From Brevundimonas sp. (GTDB lineage Bacteria > Pseudomonadota > Alphaproteobacteria > Caulobacterales > Caulobacteraceae): a DNA stretch of 64,000 nt. A program made the translations under genes and the position numbers. Shown one piece after another: positions 15,878 to 25,074 of the stretch (the first letter of the stretch is position 1; the number at the start of each line of letters is the position of its first letter). The stretch spans positions 1-64,000 of the forward strand of contig NZ_JAQSDY010000012.1 in the NCBI RefSeq assembly GCF_029946145.1. Direction: 5' to 3'. The notes beneath the pieces are model-generated. The model made no database searches. It was given only the letters and a program-made list of their open reading frames with translations, and was not told the DNA's origin.

Positions 15878-17055
15878 ACCAGCTCGACGGCCACCGCCAC
15901 GGCTTCACCGCCGCCGATGCACAGGCTGGCTATTCCCTTCTTGCCACCGCGGGCCTGAAGCGCGCTCAGCAGGGTGGCGAGGACCCGGGCGCCGGATGCC
16001 CCGATCGGGTGCCCCAGGGCCGTCGCGCCGCCGTTGACGTTCAGCCGGACGTGGTCGATGCCCAGTTCCTGCATCGCGATCATGGGGACGACGGCGAAGG
16101 CCTCGTTGATCTCCCACAGGTCGACATCGGCGACCGACCAGCCGGCCTTGTTCAACGCTTTCTGGATCGCCGGAACGGGGGCGGTGGTGAACAGGCCCGG
16201 CTCATGGGCATGGGCGGCGTGGCTGACGATGCGGGCGATGACAGGCAGGCCCAGCGCTCTGGCCACGCTCTCTCGCGTCATCACCAGGGCGGCGGCTCCG
16301 TCCGAGATCGAGGCCGCCGAGGCGGCGGTGATGGTGCCGTCCTTGCCGAAGGCGGGGCGTAGCGTCGGGATCTTCTCCGGCATGGCCTTGCCGGGCTGCT
16401 CGTCCTCGACGACCGTCTCGACGCCCTTGCGGGTGGTGACCTCGACGGGGGTGATTTCGGCCTTGAAGGCGCCCGAGGCGATGGCGTTACGGGCGCGCGT
16501 CAGGCTCTCGACCGCATAAGCATCCTGGGCCTCGCGGGTGAACTGATAGGTCCGGGCCGAATCTTCGGCGAAGGACCCCATCGGCTTTCCGGGGGAATAG
16601 GCATCCTCCAGCCCGTCCATCATCATGGAGTCGATGATGACGTCATGGCCGATGCGGGCGCCGCCGCGGTGCTTGGTCATCAGGTAGGGTGCGCCGGACA
16701 TCGACTCCATGCCGCCGGCGACGATTACGTCGGCGCTGCCCGCGGCCCGCGAGTCCGAGGCCATCATCACCGCCTGCAGGCCCGAGCCGCACATCTTGTT
16801 GACTGTCGTCGCCTCGACATGCTGGCCAAGGCCCGCGCCGATGGCGGCCTGACGGGCCGGGGCCTGGCCCAGACCGGCCGGCAGGACACAGCCCATATAG
16901 ATTTGTTCGACCTTCGCCGGCGGAACGCCCGCCCGCTCGACCGCAGCCCGGACGGCCGCCGCGCCCAGCTCGGTTGCCTTGACGCCGGACAGGGCGCCCT
17001 GGAAGCCCCCCATCGGGGTGCGGGCGAAGGAGACGATGACGACGGGGTCGGACAT
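15874..17055 (-). CDS. Acetyl-CoA C-acyltransferase (thiolase)
   Basis: A 393-residue thiolase that condenses or cleaves acyl-CoA (acetoacetyl-CoA thiolase type). The nucleophile Cys is in NKMCGSGLQAVMMAS (about 85-99), the catalytic His in GGATALGHPIGASGARV (about 340-356) and the second Cys in IASLCIGGGEAVAVAVE near the end. NEAFAVVPM marks the conserved N-E-A-F loop. Length and spacing match biosynthetic thiolases (PhaA/AtoB, about 392). No other beta-oxidation gene is adjacent, although a thioesterase gene lies 0.7 kb away. Confidence 0.94.
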   Translation of the reverse strand: MSDPVVIVSFARTPMGGFQGALSGVKATELGAAAVRAAVERAGVPPAKVEQIYMGCVLPAGLGQAPARQAAIGAGLGQHVEATTVNKMCGSGLQAVMMASDSRAAGSADVIVAGGMESMSGAPYLMTKHRGGARIGHDVIIDSMMMDGLEDAYSPGKPMGSFAEDSARTYQFTREAQDAYAVESLTRARNAIASGAFKAEITPVEVTTRKGVETVVEDEQPGKAMPEKIPTLRPAFGKDGTITAASAASISDGAAALVMTRESVARALGLPVIARIVSHAAHAHEPGLFTTAPVPAIQKALNKAGWSVADVDLWEINEAFAVVPMIAMQELGIDHVRLNVNGGATALGHPIGASGARVLATLLSALQARGGKKGIASLCIGGGEAVAVAVELV

Positions 17056-17124
17056 GGGAAGGCTACCCTGGGGAGGAGGAATTGCGGGGCTGGATGAGCT
17101 TCGGAGAGACGAAAGGCAACCGGC

Positions 17125-17628
17125 TCAGGCGACCTTTTCGCCGATTGCCAGTCGCGGCATGACGTCGCCGACGGTCGGACAATCCTTGGCGTGGACCAGC
17201 TGGATGTCGCGCGGTTTGACGATGGCGTTGCAATGTCCGCAGGCGATGCGCGGCGCCAGATCCTGACCGCACTCCTTGTGGATCATGGCGAAGCCGGAGT
17301 CCGTCTCGCCATACACATGGCGAGCGCCCCAGGCGTGCAGGGTGACCAGCACGCCGTACAGATCCTTGCCCTTGGCCGTCAGACGATACTCGTTGCGGGG
17401 CGGGCGTTCGGAATAGAGGTGCGGCTCCAGCACCCCGTGCTGGACCAGGGTCTTCAGCCGCGCGGCCAGGACGTTGCGGGCGACGCCGAGCCGCTCCTGC
17501 CACTGTTCGAACCGGCTGACCCCGTTGAAGGCGTCGCGAATGACCAGCAGGGTCCACGGATCGCCGATGATCTCGAGCGTCGCGGCGATCGAACAGCTCT
17601 GGCGAGAGTAGTCTGCGGTGCGTCCCAT
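17125..17628 (-). CDS. HxlR-family winged-helix regulator
   Basis: A 167-residue transcription factor starting at ATG 17628 (MGRTADYSRQSCSIAATLEI). The HxlR core is clear: GDPWTLLVIRDAFNGVSRFE (about 23-42), then ARNVLAARLKTLVQHGVLEP for the recognition helix and the wing PRNEYRLTAKGKDLYGVLVTL. Beyond the usual about 110 residues it has a C-terminal extension with two Cys pairs (KECGQDL; CGHCNAIV) that may bind a metal. It is divergent from the thioesterase gene across 169 bp and is probably its regulator. Confidence 0.88.
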   Translation of the reverse strand: MGRTADYSRQSCSIAATLEIIGDPWTLLVIRDAFNGVSRFEQWQERLGVARNVLAARLKTLVQHGVLEPHLYSERPPRNEYRLTAKGKDLYGVLVTLHAWGARHVYGETDSGFAMIHKECGQDLAPRIACGHCNAIVKPRDIQLVHAKDCPTVGDVMPRLAIGEKVA

Positions 17629-17797
17629 GGTGGGAAAGTGACCCTGCGTCAGCCGTTTGGCAAGAGGGTTGCCAATCTGGACGGACTGGGTCAGTCTTGT
17701 TTGGCTACGGAGTCGCCGCGGCGTTTCCTGATCCCGCACTTCGGGCGGAAGGCCTCCCCGTCTTCCGCCCGCCCTTTCTCCACGATAACGACACCGC

Positions 17798-18634
17798 ATG
17801 ACCCAGACCCTGGCCGAAGCCCTGACCCTCATTGACGACGACGCAGGGGGGCTGAAGACGCGACTGGACGGCGGATTTTCCAACGCCCCGCAGTCGGCGC
17901 CGCAGGCGCGCGGCGCCCCGTTCGGCGGACTCATGGCGGCTCTGGCGGCCGGGGCCATGCGTCGGGGCCTCGGAATCGAGGCCCCCCTTCAATCCCTGAC
18001 CATCCAGTACCTCGCGGCGGCCCGGTTCGAGGACGCGGTCTTCACCCCGGTGATGAACCGCGGCGGCCGCAACGTCGCCTACGCCTCGGTCACAGGGGGA
18101 CAGGGCGACCGCCTCGCCATACAGGCCCTCGGCACCTTCGGCCGGGACGTCGCCGGGCCGGTGCTGACGCCCCTGACCGCCTCGCCGCCGCCGGTCGAGG
18201 CTCTGGATTCGACCCCGCTGGATCCCCTCTTCGGTCCCTGGTTCACCCGCCACATCGACCACCGCTTCGTCGCCGGTCCGAAGCTGTTCGGCGAGAGCGC
18301 CGGCCAGACGCCCGAGCTGGGCTGCTGGATGCGCACCATCGACGCCGCGCCGCTGGACGAGGCCCGGCTGCTGTTCCTGCTGGACGGCCTGTACCCGACC
18401 TATTTCACGGCCTTTCCGGCGCCGCCGATCATCTCGGCCAGCGTCGACCTGCGCGCGGACCTGCTGACCGAACTGACGCCGGACACGTCACCGGAAGGCT
18501 GGGCGTATTTCCACTTCACCAGCCGCGACGTCGGCGGCGGCTGGGCCGTCGAGGACGGCGTCGCCCACGCGCCGGACGGACGGCCGCTGGCCCTGGTGCG
18601 ACAGCGCCGGAAACTGCTGCCGACGCGTCCCTAG
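17798..18634 (+). CDS. Acyl-CoA thioesterase family protein (double hotdog)
   Basis: A 278-residue protein with tandem hotdog folds of the TesB/4HBT_3 type, expected to hydrolyse acyl-CoA. Residues about 30-50 (APQARGAPFGGLMAALAAGA) hold the substrate-tunnel helix of the first hotdog. The second contains FPAPPIISASVDLRADL and then GWAYFHFTSRDVGGGWAVED, a common ending in which the D/S/Q-type active site is formed. It is divergent from the HxlR regulator gene. Confidence 0.85.
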   Translation: MTQTLAEALTLIDDDAGGLKTRLDGGFSNAPQSAPQARGAPFGGLMAALAAGAMRRGLGIEAPLQSLTIQYLAAARFEDAVFTPVMNRGGRNVAYASVTGGQGDRLAIQALGTFGRDVAGPVLTPLTASPPPVEALDSTPLDPLFGPWFTRHIDHRFVAGPKLFGESAGQTPELGCWMRTIDAAPLDEARLLFLLDGLYPTYFTAFPAPPIISASVDLRADLLTELTPDTSPEGWAYFHFTSRDVGGGWAVEDGVAHAPDGRPLALVRQRRKLLPTRP

Positions 18635-18936
18635 CTTCAGTCGCGACCGGTCGGGTATCGATTTTTGGCACGGTTTCCGGAATCGGGGCGCCAACCGTGC
18701 CACCGCGAAAGCGCATGATAATTCACGTCTTTATCGGCGTCTCCGCGATCAGGGGCGCCAACCGCGCCAGATTATCGGAAATTTCGCCGGGGATGCCGCT
18801 GAACCGCCGCGCCTGCTGTTCGATTTTCAAAGACCGTCACCAGGTCGCCCGGAGACGACGCCTCTGACATGGGTTCAGCCGAGAGACCGTCAAGGGCAGG
18901 TAAGGAATATATTCCTGTGGTGATCGCCGTTAGGCG
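18635..18936. other. Gene-free stretch with two inverted repeats
   Basis: This 302-bp gap follows the thioesterase gene and precedes the end of the hemerythrin gene. It holds an inverted repeat TGGCACGGTT...AACCGTGCCA (about 18666-18702), a related phrase GGGGCGCCAACCG that recurs about 70 bp on, and a perfect 14-bp palindrome AGGAATATATTCCT (18903-18916). A short minus-strand frame reading FSGIPGEISDNLARLAPLIA resembles real protein but is only about 35 codons long; it may be a gene remnant. Confidence 0.5.
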
Positions 18937-19506
18937 CTAGCCGTGCAGGCCGCGCAGCTGGATCAGGGGGATGACGATATCCTCCTCGTCCTCCAGATGG
19001 CGCAGCAAAGGGCGGGCGTTTCCGGCGATCAGGTCCGACAGCCGGTCAGCCTTGTCGGCGGCGTCGGACGCACGGGCGGTCATGGCCTGATGAAAGGCCA
19101 GGCCATCCCGGAACAGGGCCTCCAGCGTCTCGTGGATGGCGTCGTGGTCGCGGTCCAGCAGGTCGATTCCCGCCCCGATCTTCGGCTCGATCCGCCGCAT
19201 CATCGGGAAATACTGGCCGCTCTCGATGCGGTGGTGGCCGTCGAGGTGCTGCAGGAAGGACTGCAGCGCCGGGATCAGCTGGCGATGCAGGGCCGCGGAG
19301 TCCCCGTTAGCCCGCCACTGGGCGATCAGCCCGTCCATATGCGCCTGATGCCCCCGGAAGCTGGCGTGCATCTGCAGCCAGAAGGCGGCCGTCTCGTCGA
19401 GGGCCGAGGCCCAGCGGTCGCGCGGAAAGGCGTCCCGCAGATAGAGGAACTCGGCCGGCAGGGCGGCTCGCGCCGCCAGCGCCAGCGCGTCGGGCGTCTC
19501 AGACAA
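18937..19506 (-). CDS. Hemerythrin HHE domain protein
   Basis: A four-helix-bundle di-iron protein of about 189 residues. The iron-ligand pattern is present: [41 protein letters not shown] and [15 protein letters not shown] give the His, Glu and Asp ligands. The start is uncertain. A TTG at 19506 ([19 protein letters not shown]) overlaps the mnmA stop by 8 bases and gives coupled translation; the first in-frame ATG is at 19566, inside mnmA. Members bind oxygen or nitric oxide or repair iron centres; the role here is unknown. Confidence 0.82.
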   Translation of the reverse strand: MSETPDALALAARAALPAEFLYLRDAFPRDRWASALDETAAFWLQMHASFRGHQAHMDGLIAQWRANGDSAALHRQLIPALQSFLQHLDGHHRIESGQYFPMMRRIEPKIGAGIDLLDRDHDAIHETLEALFRDGLAFHQAMTARASDAADKADRLSDLIAGNARPLLRHLEDEEDIVIPLIQLRGLHG

Positions 19507-20710
19507 TGGCGGTGGTCGTCTTGATGAAGCCGCCGCCCAGCAGGCGGTCGGGATCGGCCGGATCATAGAGGGCGCAGGCCTGACCGGGGGCCACGCCTTC
19601 CTCGCCGGTCTCGAACAGGACCGCGACGGCGCCGTCGATCAGGGCCAGCCGGGCCGGGGAGGGCGGTCGGGTCGAGCGGACGCGGGCCAGCACGGGCGCG
19701 CCGGCCTCGGCCGCCGCCTCGATGTCCGGCTCGTCGCCCAGCCAGTTGGTCTCGTCCAGCGTCAGCGACGCCGTCAGCAGGGCCTCGCGCGGGCCGACGA
19801 TGACATGGCGCTTCGCCGGATCCAGCCTGGTCACGAACAGCGGCTCGCCCACGGCGACGTTCAGACCCCGGCGCTGGCCGATGGTGTAATCGGTGATGCC
19901 GGAGTGGCCGCCCAGCACCCGGCCATCCATGTGGACGATGTCGCCGGCCTCGCGCCCTTGCGGCCTCAGCTTGTCGATCAGGGTGCGGTAGTCGCCGTTG
20001 GGCACGAAGCAGATGTCCTGGCTGTCCGGCTTGGCGGCGATGCGCAGCCCCAGCTCCAGCGCCACGCCGCGCACCTGGGGCTTCTCCAGATCGGCCAGGG
20101 GGAAGCGCAGATAGTCCAGCTGCTGCGCCGTGGTGGCGAACAGGAAGTAGGACTGGTCGCGCGAATGGTCGATCGCCTTGCGCATCTGGACGCGGTCATT
20201 GACGACCGAGCGCCGGACATAGTGGCCCGTGGCCATGGCTTCGGCGCCCAGGTCTCGGGCGACGTCCAGCAGGTCGCGGAATTTGACCGTCTGGTTGCAG
20301 CGTATGCACGGCACCGGGGTCTGGCCGGCCAGATAGCTGTCGGCGAACTGGTCGATGACGGCGTCGCGGAAACGGCTTTCGTAGTCGAGGACATAGTGCG
20401 GAATGCCCAGGGTCTCCGCCGCCAGCCGGGCGTCGTGGATGTCCTGACCGGCGCAGCAGGCGCCCTTCTTCTTCAGCGCCGCGCCGTGGTCATAGAGCTG
20501 CAGGGTGACGCCGACGACGTCATAGCCGGCCTTGTGCAGCAGGGCGGCGACAACGGTGGAGTCCACCCCGCCCGACATGGCCGCCACCACGCGCGATCCG
20601 ACCGGCAGGCCGACCGCCACCCGCGCCGACTCGATCGCCGCGTCCATGTCGGCCTTGCCGGTCATGGGGGCGATGGTCGGAACCGTGCAGATGTCCTCGG
20701 CGAGCGTCAT
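19499..20710 (-). CDS. mnmA: tRNA-specific 2-thiouridylase MnmA
   Basis: MnmA activates tRNA U34 with ATP and inserts sulfur to make 2-thiouridine in Lys, Glu and Gln tRNAs. The PP-loop [15 protein letters not shown] is at about residues 44-58, the nucleophile Cys in [13 protein letters not shown] at about 130-142, and the second Cys in [13 protein letters not shown] at about 229-241. The long 403-residue form includes an N-terminal extension of about 35 residues, as in many alphaproteobacteria. The stop overlaps the hemerythrin start. Confidence 0.96.
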   Translation of the reverse strand: MTLAEDICTVPTIAPMTGKADMDAAIESARVAVGLPVGSRVVAAMSGGVDSTVVAALLHKAGYDVVGVTLQLYDHGAALKKKGACCAGQDIHDARLAAETLGIPHYVLDYESRFRDAVIDQFADSYLAGQTPVPCIRCNQTVKFRDLLDVARDLGAEAMATGHYVRRSVVNDRVQMRKAIDHSRDQSYFLFATTAQQLDYLRFPLADLEKPQVRGVALELGLRIAAKPDSQDICFVPNGDYRTLIDKLRPQGREAGDIVHMDGRVLGGHSGITDYTIGQRRGLNVAVGEPLFVTRLDPAKRHVIVGPREALLTASLTLDETNWLGDEPDIEAAAEAGAPVLARVRSTRPPSPARLALIDGAVAVLFETGEEGVAPGQACALYDPADPDRLLGGGFIKTTTAIV

Positions 20711-20827
20711 GGCGCGCTATCTAGTGCGAAACCCGTGCGATTTCGAGGCCGGGCGAAAATGGAGCCGGAAACGACAACGGCCGCCCCCGTTTCCGGAAGC
20801 GGCCGCGGTCGGCTCGGGGAGAATGTC

Positions 20828-21115
20828 TTAAGGACGGCCGTAGTGCTGGATCCGCGTCGTGCGCAGGCCCTGCATGCCCCATTTGTCGATGGCCTTCTGC
20901 CAGGCCAGGAATTCCTCGGCCGTCAGGCGATAACGCGCCAGGGCGTCATCCAGGCTGATCAGACCGCCACGCACGGCGGCCACCACCTCAGCCTTGCGGC
21001 GGATCACCCAGCGATCGGTATTGGCCGGGGGAAGATCGTGCATCGTCAGCGGCGTACCCGTCGGGCCCACCACATATTGTTCGCCTCGGCTGTTAAGACG
21101 TCGCTCTTGCAACAT
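20828..21115 (-). CDS. sciP: CtrA inhibitor SciP (DUF1153)
   Basis: SciP binds DNA and CtrA and blocks CtrA-activated transcription in G1 cells. The core motif DRWVIRRKAEVVAAVRGGLI (about residues 34-53) is the DUF1153 signature, followed by the helix-turn-helix ALARYRLTAEEFLAWQKAID and the LRTTRIQHY end. I chose the ATG at 21115 because GAGG lies nine bases upstream; an ATG at 21130 is possible. A CtrA-like box lies 56-70 bp upstream, matching the known feedback loop. As in Caulobacter it sits beside flgE and flgD. Confidence 0.93.
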   Translation of the reverse strand: MLQERRLNSRGEQYVVGPTGTPLTMHDLPPANTDRWVIRRKAEVVAAVRGGLISLDDALARYRLTAEEFLAWQKAIDKWGMQGLRTTRIQHYGRP

Positions 21116-21170
21116 GGGCTTATGCCTCATTGACCACCACCACTAAGCTCATGACCATAGCGGGAGGCGG

Positions 21171-21185
21171 CTAAGGGCCGTTTAA
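21171..21185. promoter_or_regulatory. CtrA-like binding box upstream of sciP
   Basis: CTAA-N7-TTAA (on the minus strand TTAA-ACGGCCC-TTAG), one base from the CtrA consensus TTAA-N7-TTAA. It stands in the 149-bp gap between flgE and sciP, 56-70 bp ahead of the chosen sciP start. In Caulobacter sciP transcription is activated by CtrA, so the site has a ready meaning. A GATTC (GANTC, CcrM-type) site is nearby at about 21248. Confidence 0.6.
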
Positions 21186-21279
21186 GCGTCGTGGTGAAGG
21201 AAAGCCTAAAATGCCTTCCGTCCACCCTCTCAATATTCAACAAAGGATTCATTGAGGTTTACGGCCCATTACTCAGGTA

Positions 21280-22734
21280 TCAGCGTTTGATGCTGATCAG
21301 CTCGGCCAGCATTTCGTCGGCCGTGGTGATGATCTTGGACGATGCCGAATAGGCGCGCTGGGTGGTGATCAGGCCCGTGAACTCGGCGGAGAGGTCAACG
21401 GTCGAGGCTTCCAGCTGCGACGCGCCGATCAGGCCCGCGCCGCCGGTACCCGCGGCCTTGAGGTTGTAGGTGCCGGATCCCTGGCTGACGCGATAGGCGT
21501 TGCCCGAGGTCTGGGACAGGCTGTCCGGGCTGGGGAAGGTGGCCAGGGCGATCTGGGCGATCTGGCGCGTGACGCCGTTGTCGAAGATGGCGGTCACGAA
21601 GCCGGTGTCGTCGATCTTGACCTCGGACAGGTTGCCGAAGGCGGTGCCGTTGGTCAGCACGGCCTGGACCACCGAGGCGCTGTCGTATTGTGTAAGACCG
21701 CCTGCGGACGCCGACAGGTCGAACGACAGCGACTGGTCGTCGATGCCCAGGCCCGGGGCCCAGTTGAACGCGCCGGCCGCAGGAGCGGCGCTGTCCGACG
21801 ACCCGAACGTCAGGCTTGCGGCCGTGGGATCGGGGAACAGGGCCGCCGCGCCCATCGCGGTCATGGCGTCCACGTCCAGCCGGCCGTCCTGGGTGAAGGC
21901 CACCAGTCCGGTTTTCAGCTGGCCATTGGTCAGGCCGGCGCCGGTAACGACGTCGGAAGCCGGGATCGCGCGGATCTCGGAATACCACTGGTTCGGCACC
22001 GTGCTCTTCAGGAAGGCGATCGCGACGGTGCGCTGGCCGCCCTTGGAATCCGAGACCGGGATGGTCAGTTCGAAGTCCGGTTTGACGCCCACGCCGGTTT
22101 CAGGATCCCACATGGCCATCGAGTTGGTCGTGGGGTCGTAGGCGTTGGCGCCCACGGGAACCGCCGTGGCGTCGGTCGCTTCGGCGGAGACCAGCTGGCT
22201 GGACTTTATGTTGGCGTTCAACTGGATGCGGGTGGTGGCCTCGGCCGTGCCGCCGACCGAGCCGACGTTGATGGTGCGCAGGCGGTTCAGGTCCGAAGGA
22301 TCGGTGGCGATATTGCCTTCCGCATCCACCGGCCAGCCCTGCAGATACAGGCCGGCGGTGTTCTTCAGATAGCCCAGATTATCGACACTGAACGCACCGG
22401 CCCGGGTGAACAGGCGGGTGTCGGTGACCTGAAGGTTCTCGGGTTTCTCCGTAACGACGAAGAAGCCCTGGCCCGCGATGCCCAGGTCGGTGGCGGAGGT
22501 GGTCCGCTGCAGTTGTCCGGCCTGGCTCGTGTAGTGGCGCGCCGAGGCCATGACGCCGCCGGCGGAATAGCCGGCGCCCTGCGACTGGCTGTTGATCACG
22601 GTCTGGAACTCGCCGGCCGTGCGTTTGTAGCCGACGGTGTTCACGTTCGCGATGTTCTGCGAGATCGCCGCCAGGGCGGCGGAGTTTGCAGTCAGGCCGG
22701 ACACGCCGGCGAGAAGTGCGCTGTTGATACTCAT
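21280..22734 (-). CDS. flgE: Flagellar hook protein FlgE
   Basis: The 484-residue subunit of the flagellar hook. The N-terminal rod-type helix is clear (SALLAGVSGLTANSAALAAI, then SQNIANVNTVGYKRTAGEFQ, about 4-43). The distal end has the matching coiled segment LEASTVDLSAEFTGLITTQR and AYSASSKIITTADEMLAELI. The variable middle (about 150-400) forms the outer hook domains. It is the third gene of fliK-flgD-flgE, expected to be class III (sigma54) transcribed from the promoter at 24899-24913. Confidence 0.95.
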   Translation of the reverse strand: MSINSALLAGVSGLTANSAALAAISQNIANVNTVGYKRTAGEFQTVINSQSQGAGYSAGGVMASARHYTSQAGQLQRTTSATDLGIAGQGFFVVTEKPENLQVTDTRLFTRAGAFSVDNLGYLKNTAGLYLQGWPVDAEGNIATDPSDLNRLRTINVGSVGGTAEATTRIQLNANIKSSQLVSAEATDATAVPVGANAYDPTTNSMAMWDPETGVGVKPDFELTIPVSDSKGGQRTVAIAFLKSTVPNQWYSEIRAIPASDVVTGAGLTNGQLKTGLVAFTQDGRLDVDAMTAMGAAALFPDPTAASLTFGSSDSAAPAAGAFNWAPGLGIDDQSLSFDLSASAGGLTQYDSASVVQAVLTNGTAFGNLSEVKIDDTGFVTAIFDNGVTRQIAQIALATFPSPDSLSQTSGNAYRVSQGSGTYNLKAAGTGGAGLIGASQLEASTVDLSAEFTGLITTQRAYSASSKIITTADEMLAELISIKR

Positions 22735-22785
22735 GGCGCGGGGCTCCTTACGAAAGACGGTTTGAAAGGGTCATGGAGGGGCGGA

Positions 22786-23469
22786 TCAGGCCGCGAGGGC
22801 CGGGTCCTCTGTTTCTTCAAGCGCGATGATGGTGGAGAGCGGCACGATCGACTTGCCGATGGTCAGGAAGGCCTCGCCTTCGTACATCTCGACCCCGCTG
22901 ATGCGGCCGCGGGTCAGAACCTGGGCGTCCACGGCGTCGCCGGCGCCGTTCTTGGCGACGATCTTCAGCGAATAGACCTGGCCGTCCTCGCCGTCGTTGC
23001 CGCTGGTCGCCGTGCCGTCCCAGGTGAACTCGTGCAGGCCGGTGGTCTTCGCCGGCGCGTCGCCGGACCAGACGACCTTGCCCGTTCCGTCCAGCACCTG
23101 AAGCGTGGCCGAGGCGGCGTTGGCGCCCAGTTCATAGGTCCAGCTCGCCTCGCCGCCGTCCATCTTGGTCGCCGACCAGGCCGCCGTGGCCTCCTTGCCG
23201 ATATAGGTCGCCGCCTGACCGAGGCCGCCGCCGCCCTGGGCCGAAACCAGGCTCTTCAGCAGATCGTTGGTCAGCAACTGCTGTTCCACGCCGGCCATCT
23301 GGGTCAGCTGGGCGGTGAACTGGTTGGAGTCGACCGGCGACAGCGGGTCCTGGTTCTTCAACTGGGAGGTCAGCAGGGTCAGGAATGTTTCGAAATTGGA
23401 GGCCAGCATGCCCGTGCCGCTCTTGATCCGGGCGTCGGCGTTGCTAGTGCTCGTGACAGCGTCAACCAT
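22786..23469 (-). CDS. flgD: Flagellar hook assembly (capping) protein FlgD
   Basis: The 227-residue scaffold that caps the growing hook. The conserved N-terminal part NFETFLTLLTSQLKNQDPLS (about 25-44) and PVDSNQFTAQLTQMAGVEQQ (about 45-64) is diagnostic. The C-terminal half contains Ig-like and Tudor-like parts (VLDGTGKVVWSGDAPAKTTG; HEFTWDGTATSGNDGEDG) and ends with VEMYEGEAFLTIGKSIVPLS. It starts three bases after the fliK stop, so the genes are co-translated. Confidence 0.95.
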   Translation of the reverse strand: MVDAVTSTSNADARIKSGTGMLASNFETFLTLLTSQLKNQDPLSPVDSNQFTAQLTQMAGVEQQLLTNDLLKSLVSAQGGGGLGQAATYIGKEATAAWSATKMDGGEASWTYELGANAASATLQVLDGTGKVVWSGDAPAKTTGLHEFTWDGTATSGNDGEDGQVYSLKIVAKNGAGDAVDAQVLTRGRISGVEMYEGEAFLTIGKSIVPLSTIIALEETEDPALAA

Positions 23470-23472
23470 CGA

Positions 23473-24825
23473 TCAGACCTTCAGATCCACGCCCGCGGGC
23501 GAGAGGGTGAGCGCCATCCAGCGGGGAGGCTGGGCGACGTCGATTTCGGCGTTCAGGCGGGAGGCGGCGGCGAAAGCGCGGTTCTGGCCCTCACGGGCGT
23601 CCTGCCCGCGGTCGAAGCCGCTGGATCCGCTGTCACGCTCCGCGAATTCGAAGGCGTCGTCCGCCATGTGGAAGCCGGCGTCCTCCAGCTCGCGCCGCAG
23701 GTCGTCGACCCGGCCGCGCAGATCGGTGGCCGCGGCCGGATTGTCGAATGCGAGGCGGGCGGCCAGGCGGCCTTCCGAGTCGATGTCCAGCTTTATGTCT
23801 ACCCGGCCGAGGTCGTCGGGCGTCAGGGCCATTTCGAACCGCGTCGAACGCCCTTCCAGCTTGCGCAGAATCTGGGCGGCGATCTGGGCCGTGGCGTCGA
23901 TGGTCGCGCGTGACAAGCCGGACAGGCTGGTCTCGCGGACCTGAGCGGCGGTCGCGCTGGAGTTTGCCCCGTTTTCCGGCGCCGCGGGCGCTGCGTCGAT
24001 GGAAGGCTCGTCGGAGTTGGAGGCGACTTCCGCCCCCGCTCCGGGCGCGGTCTCGCCCGGCCCCGCTTGCCGATCCGGCACGCTCTGCGAGCTCGAGGCG
24101 GCGGATGCGCTCACCGTCACGGCCCCGGCGGCTGTCGCAGCCGGCGGGGAAGCAGAAGCGTCGGCTGCCTTGTCCAACGGCCGATCAAGCGGCCGCGAGG
24201 TCCGCTCGGCGAGCGCGCGCAATGGAGGGGGCGCTGGCTCCGGCGCGGTCCGGGGCACGGCGCCAGCGGCGGGGGTGGCCTTCGTCTCCGCAGTCTTCGC
24301 CTCCACAGTCTGCGCCGCCGCGACGGCCTTCGCAGTCTCCGTCGCCCCCACCGTTTCGGCTTTTCCGGTGGTCTCGCCGGTGGCCGCCGGAATGGGCTCC
24401 CCGGATACAGGAGCTTCAGAGCGAACCGGCGGCGCCGTTTCCGGCTTCGCCTGGGTAACCGGTGAAGCGGCGACAGGCGGCGGGGCGCTGCTGATCAGCG
24501 GCGGGGTGGATGGCTCGATTTCGGGCGCGGCTTCGCCCGGGGGCGGGGGCGACGCCGGCGCGCCCGCTTTAAGGACGGCGGGCGGCGCAGCGACCGGTAC
24601 GGGAACGGGAACCGGCGGGGCCAGGACGATCGTCGTCGCAGCGGCCTTCGCGTCGTCGTTCGCGGGCGTCGCCACGGGCTCTTCCGTTTCGACGGACGCC
24701 GCGTCCTTGTCCAGGCAGGTTGTCAGCAGGCTCTTGAAACCGGTCGCGTCAGCGGAGCCGGCGGACCCTTGCGGGGCGCCGACTTTGGCAGACGTGATGA
24801 AGGACGGCAGAGCGAGGGCGGACAT
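23473..24825 (-). CDS. fliK: Flagellar hook-length control protein FliK
   Basis: The 450-residue secreted ruler that sets hook length and switches export specificity. Residues about 40-310 are a low-complexity Ala/Pro/Thr/Glu-rich ruler region. The folded C-terminal domain has the hallmark RFEMALTPDDLGRVDIKLDI (about 338-357) and GRLAARLAFDNPAAATDLRG (about 361-380). First gene of the fliK-flgD-flgE run; in Caulobacter this position is the flbG transcript. A sigma54-type promoter lies about 75 bp upstream. Confidence 0.92.
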   Translation of the reverse strand: MSALALPSFITSAKVGAPQGSAGSADATGFKSLLTTCLDKDAASVETEEPVATPANDDAKAAATTIVLAPPVPVPVPVAAPPAVLKAGAPASPPPPGEAAPEIEPSTPPLISSAPPPVAASPVTQAKPETAPPVRSEAPVSGEPIPAATGETTGKAETVGATETAKAVAAAQTVEAKTAETKATPAAGAVPRTAPEPAPPPLRALAERTSRPLDRPLDKAADASASPPAATAAGAVTVSASAASSSQSVPDRQAGPGETAPGAGAEVASNSDEPSIDAAPAAPENGANSSATAAQVRETSLSGLSRATIDATAQIAAQILRKLEGRSTRFEMALTPDDLGRVDIKLDIDSEGRLAARLAFDNPAAATDLRGRVDDLRRELEDAGFHMADDAFEFAERDSGSSGFDRGQDAREGQNRAFAAASRLNAEIDVAQPPRWMALTLSPAGVDLKV

Positions 24826-24898
24826 TAATCCCGGGGGATGGTCGCAACGGCGATGGTGACTTGGGCGCCTGCTGCGCCGGACATTCGAACTCCATGGC

Positions 24899-24913
24899 GC
24901 AAGTCGCGGGCCA
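24899..24913 (-). promoter_or_regulatory. Sigma54-type promoter for fliK-flgD-flgE
   Basis: On the minus strand this reads TGGCCCGCGACTTGC, giving GG-N10-GC at exact -24/-12 spacing (consensus TGGCACG-N4-TTGC). The fliK start is 74 bp downstream. A mirror promoter serves flgK. Confidence 0.72.
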
Positions 24914-25059
24914 ACCGGACGTACAGCAGGAAGCGGCTGAAAATACGTGAGAAAATAAAACGAACCGATCGGTGGCGACCCCTCGTGTCCGGTGAAACTT
25001 GCCGCGTGCCGACGATTCTTGCCCGGCGCCGTCCGACCTGGGAGCAGTGCGAACGCGGC

Positions 25060-25074
25060 TGGCCCGCCGCTTGC
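25060..25074 (+). promoter_or_regulatory. Sigma54-type promoter for flgK-flgL
   Basis: TGGCCCGCCGCTTGC gives GG-N10-GC at exact -24/-12 spacing. The flgK ATG is about 145 bp downstream, leaving a long leader that contains a candidate FlbD (ftr-like) enhancer, as in the Caulobacter flaN unit. The first ten bases are nearly the same as in the divergent fliK promoter. Confidence 0.7.

Noticed and set aside
18666..18702. Hairpin TGGCACGGTT...AACCGTGCCA as an intrinsic terminator for the thioesterase gene
   Set aside because: The T-run lies before rather than after the hairpin on the plus strand, and the minus strand has A's after it. Not a classical terminator.
18750..18845. Minus-strand about 35-codon frame (FSGIPGEISDNLARLAPLIA) as a gene
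   Set aside because: Sequence is protein-like, but there is no upstream start or longer frame; listed as a possible remnant only.
21688..23913. Plus-strand reading frame of 741 codons across flgE and flgD
   Set aside because: It runs antisense over two clear flagellar genes. Its Arg/Gly/Val-rich translation has no domain; it is a high-GC shadow.
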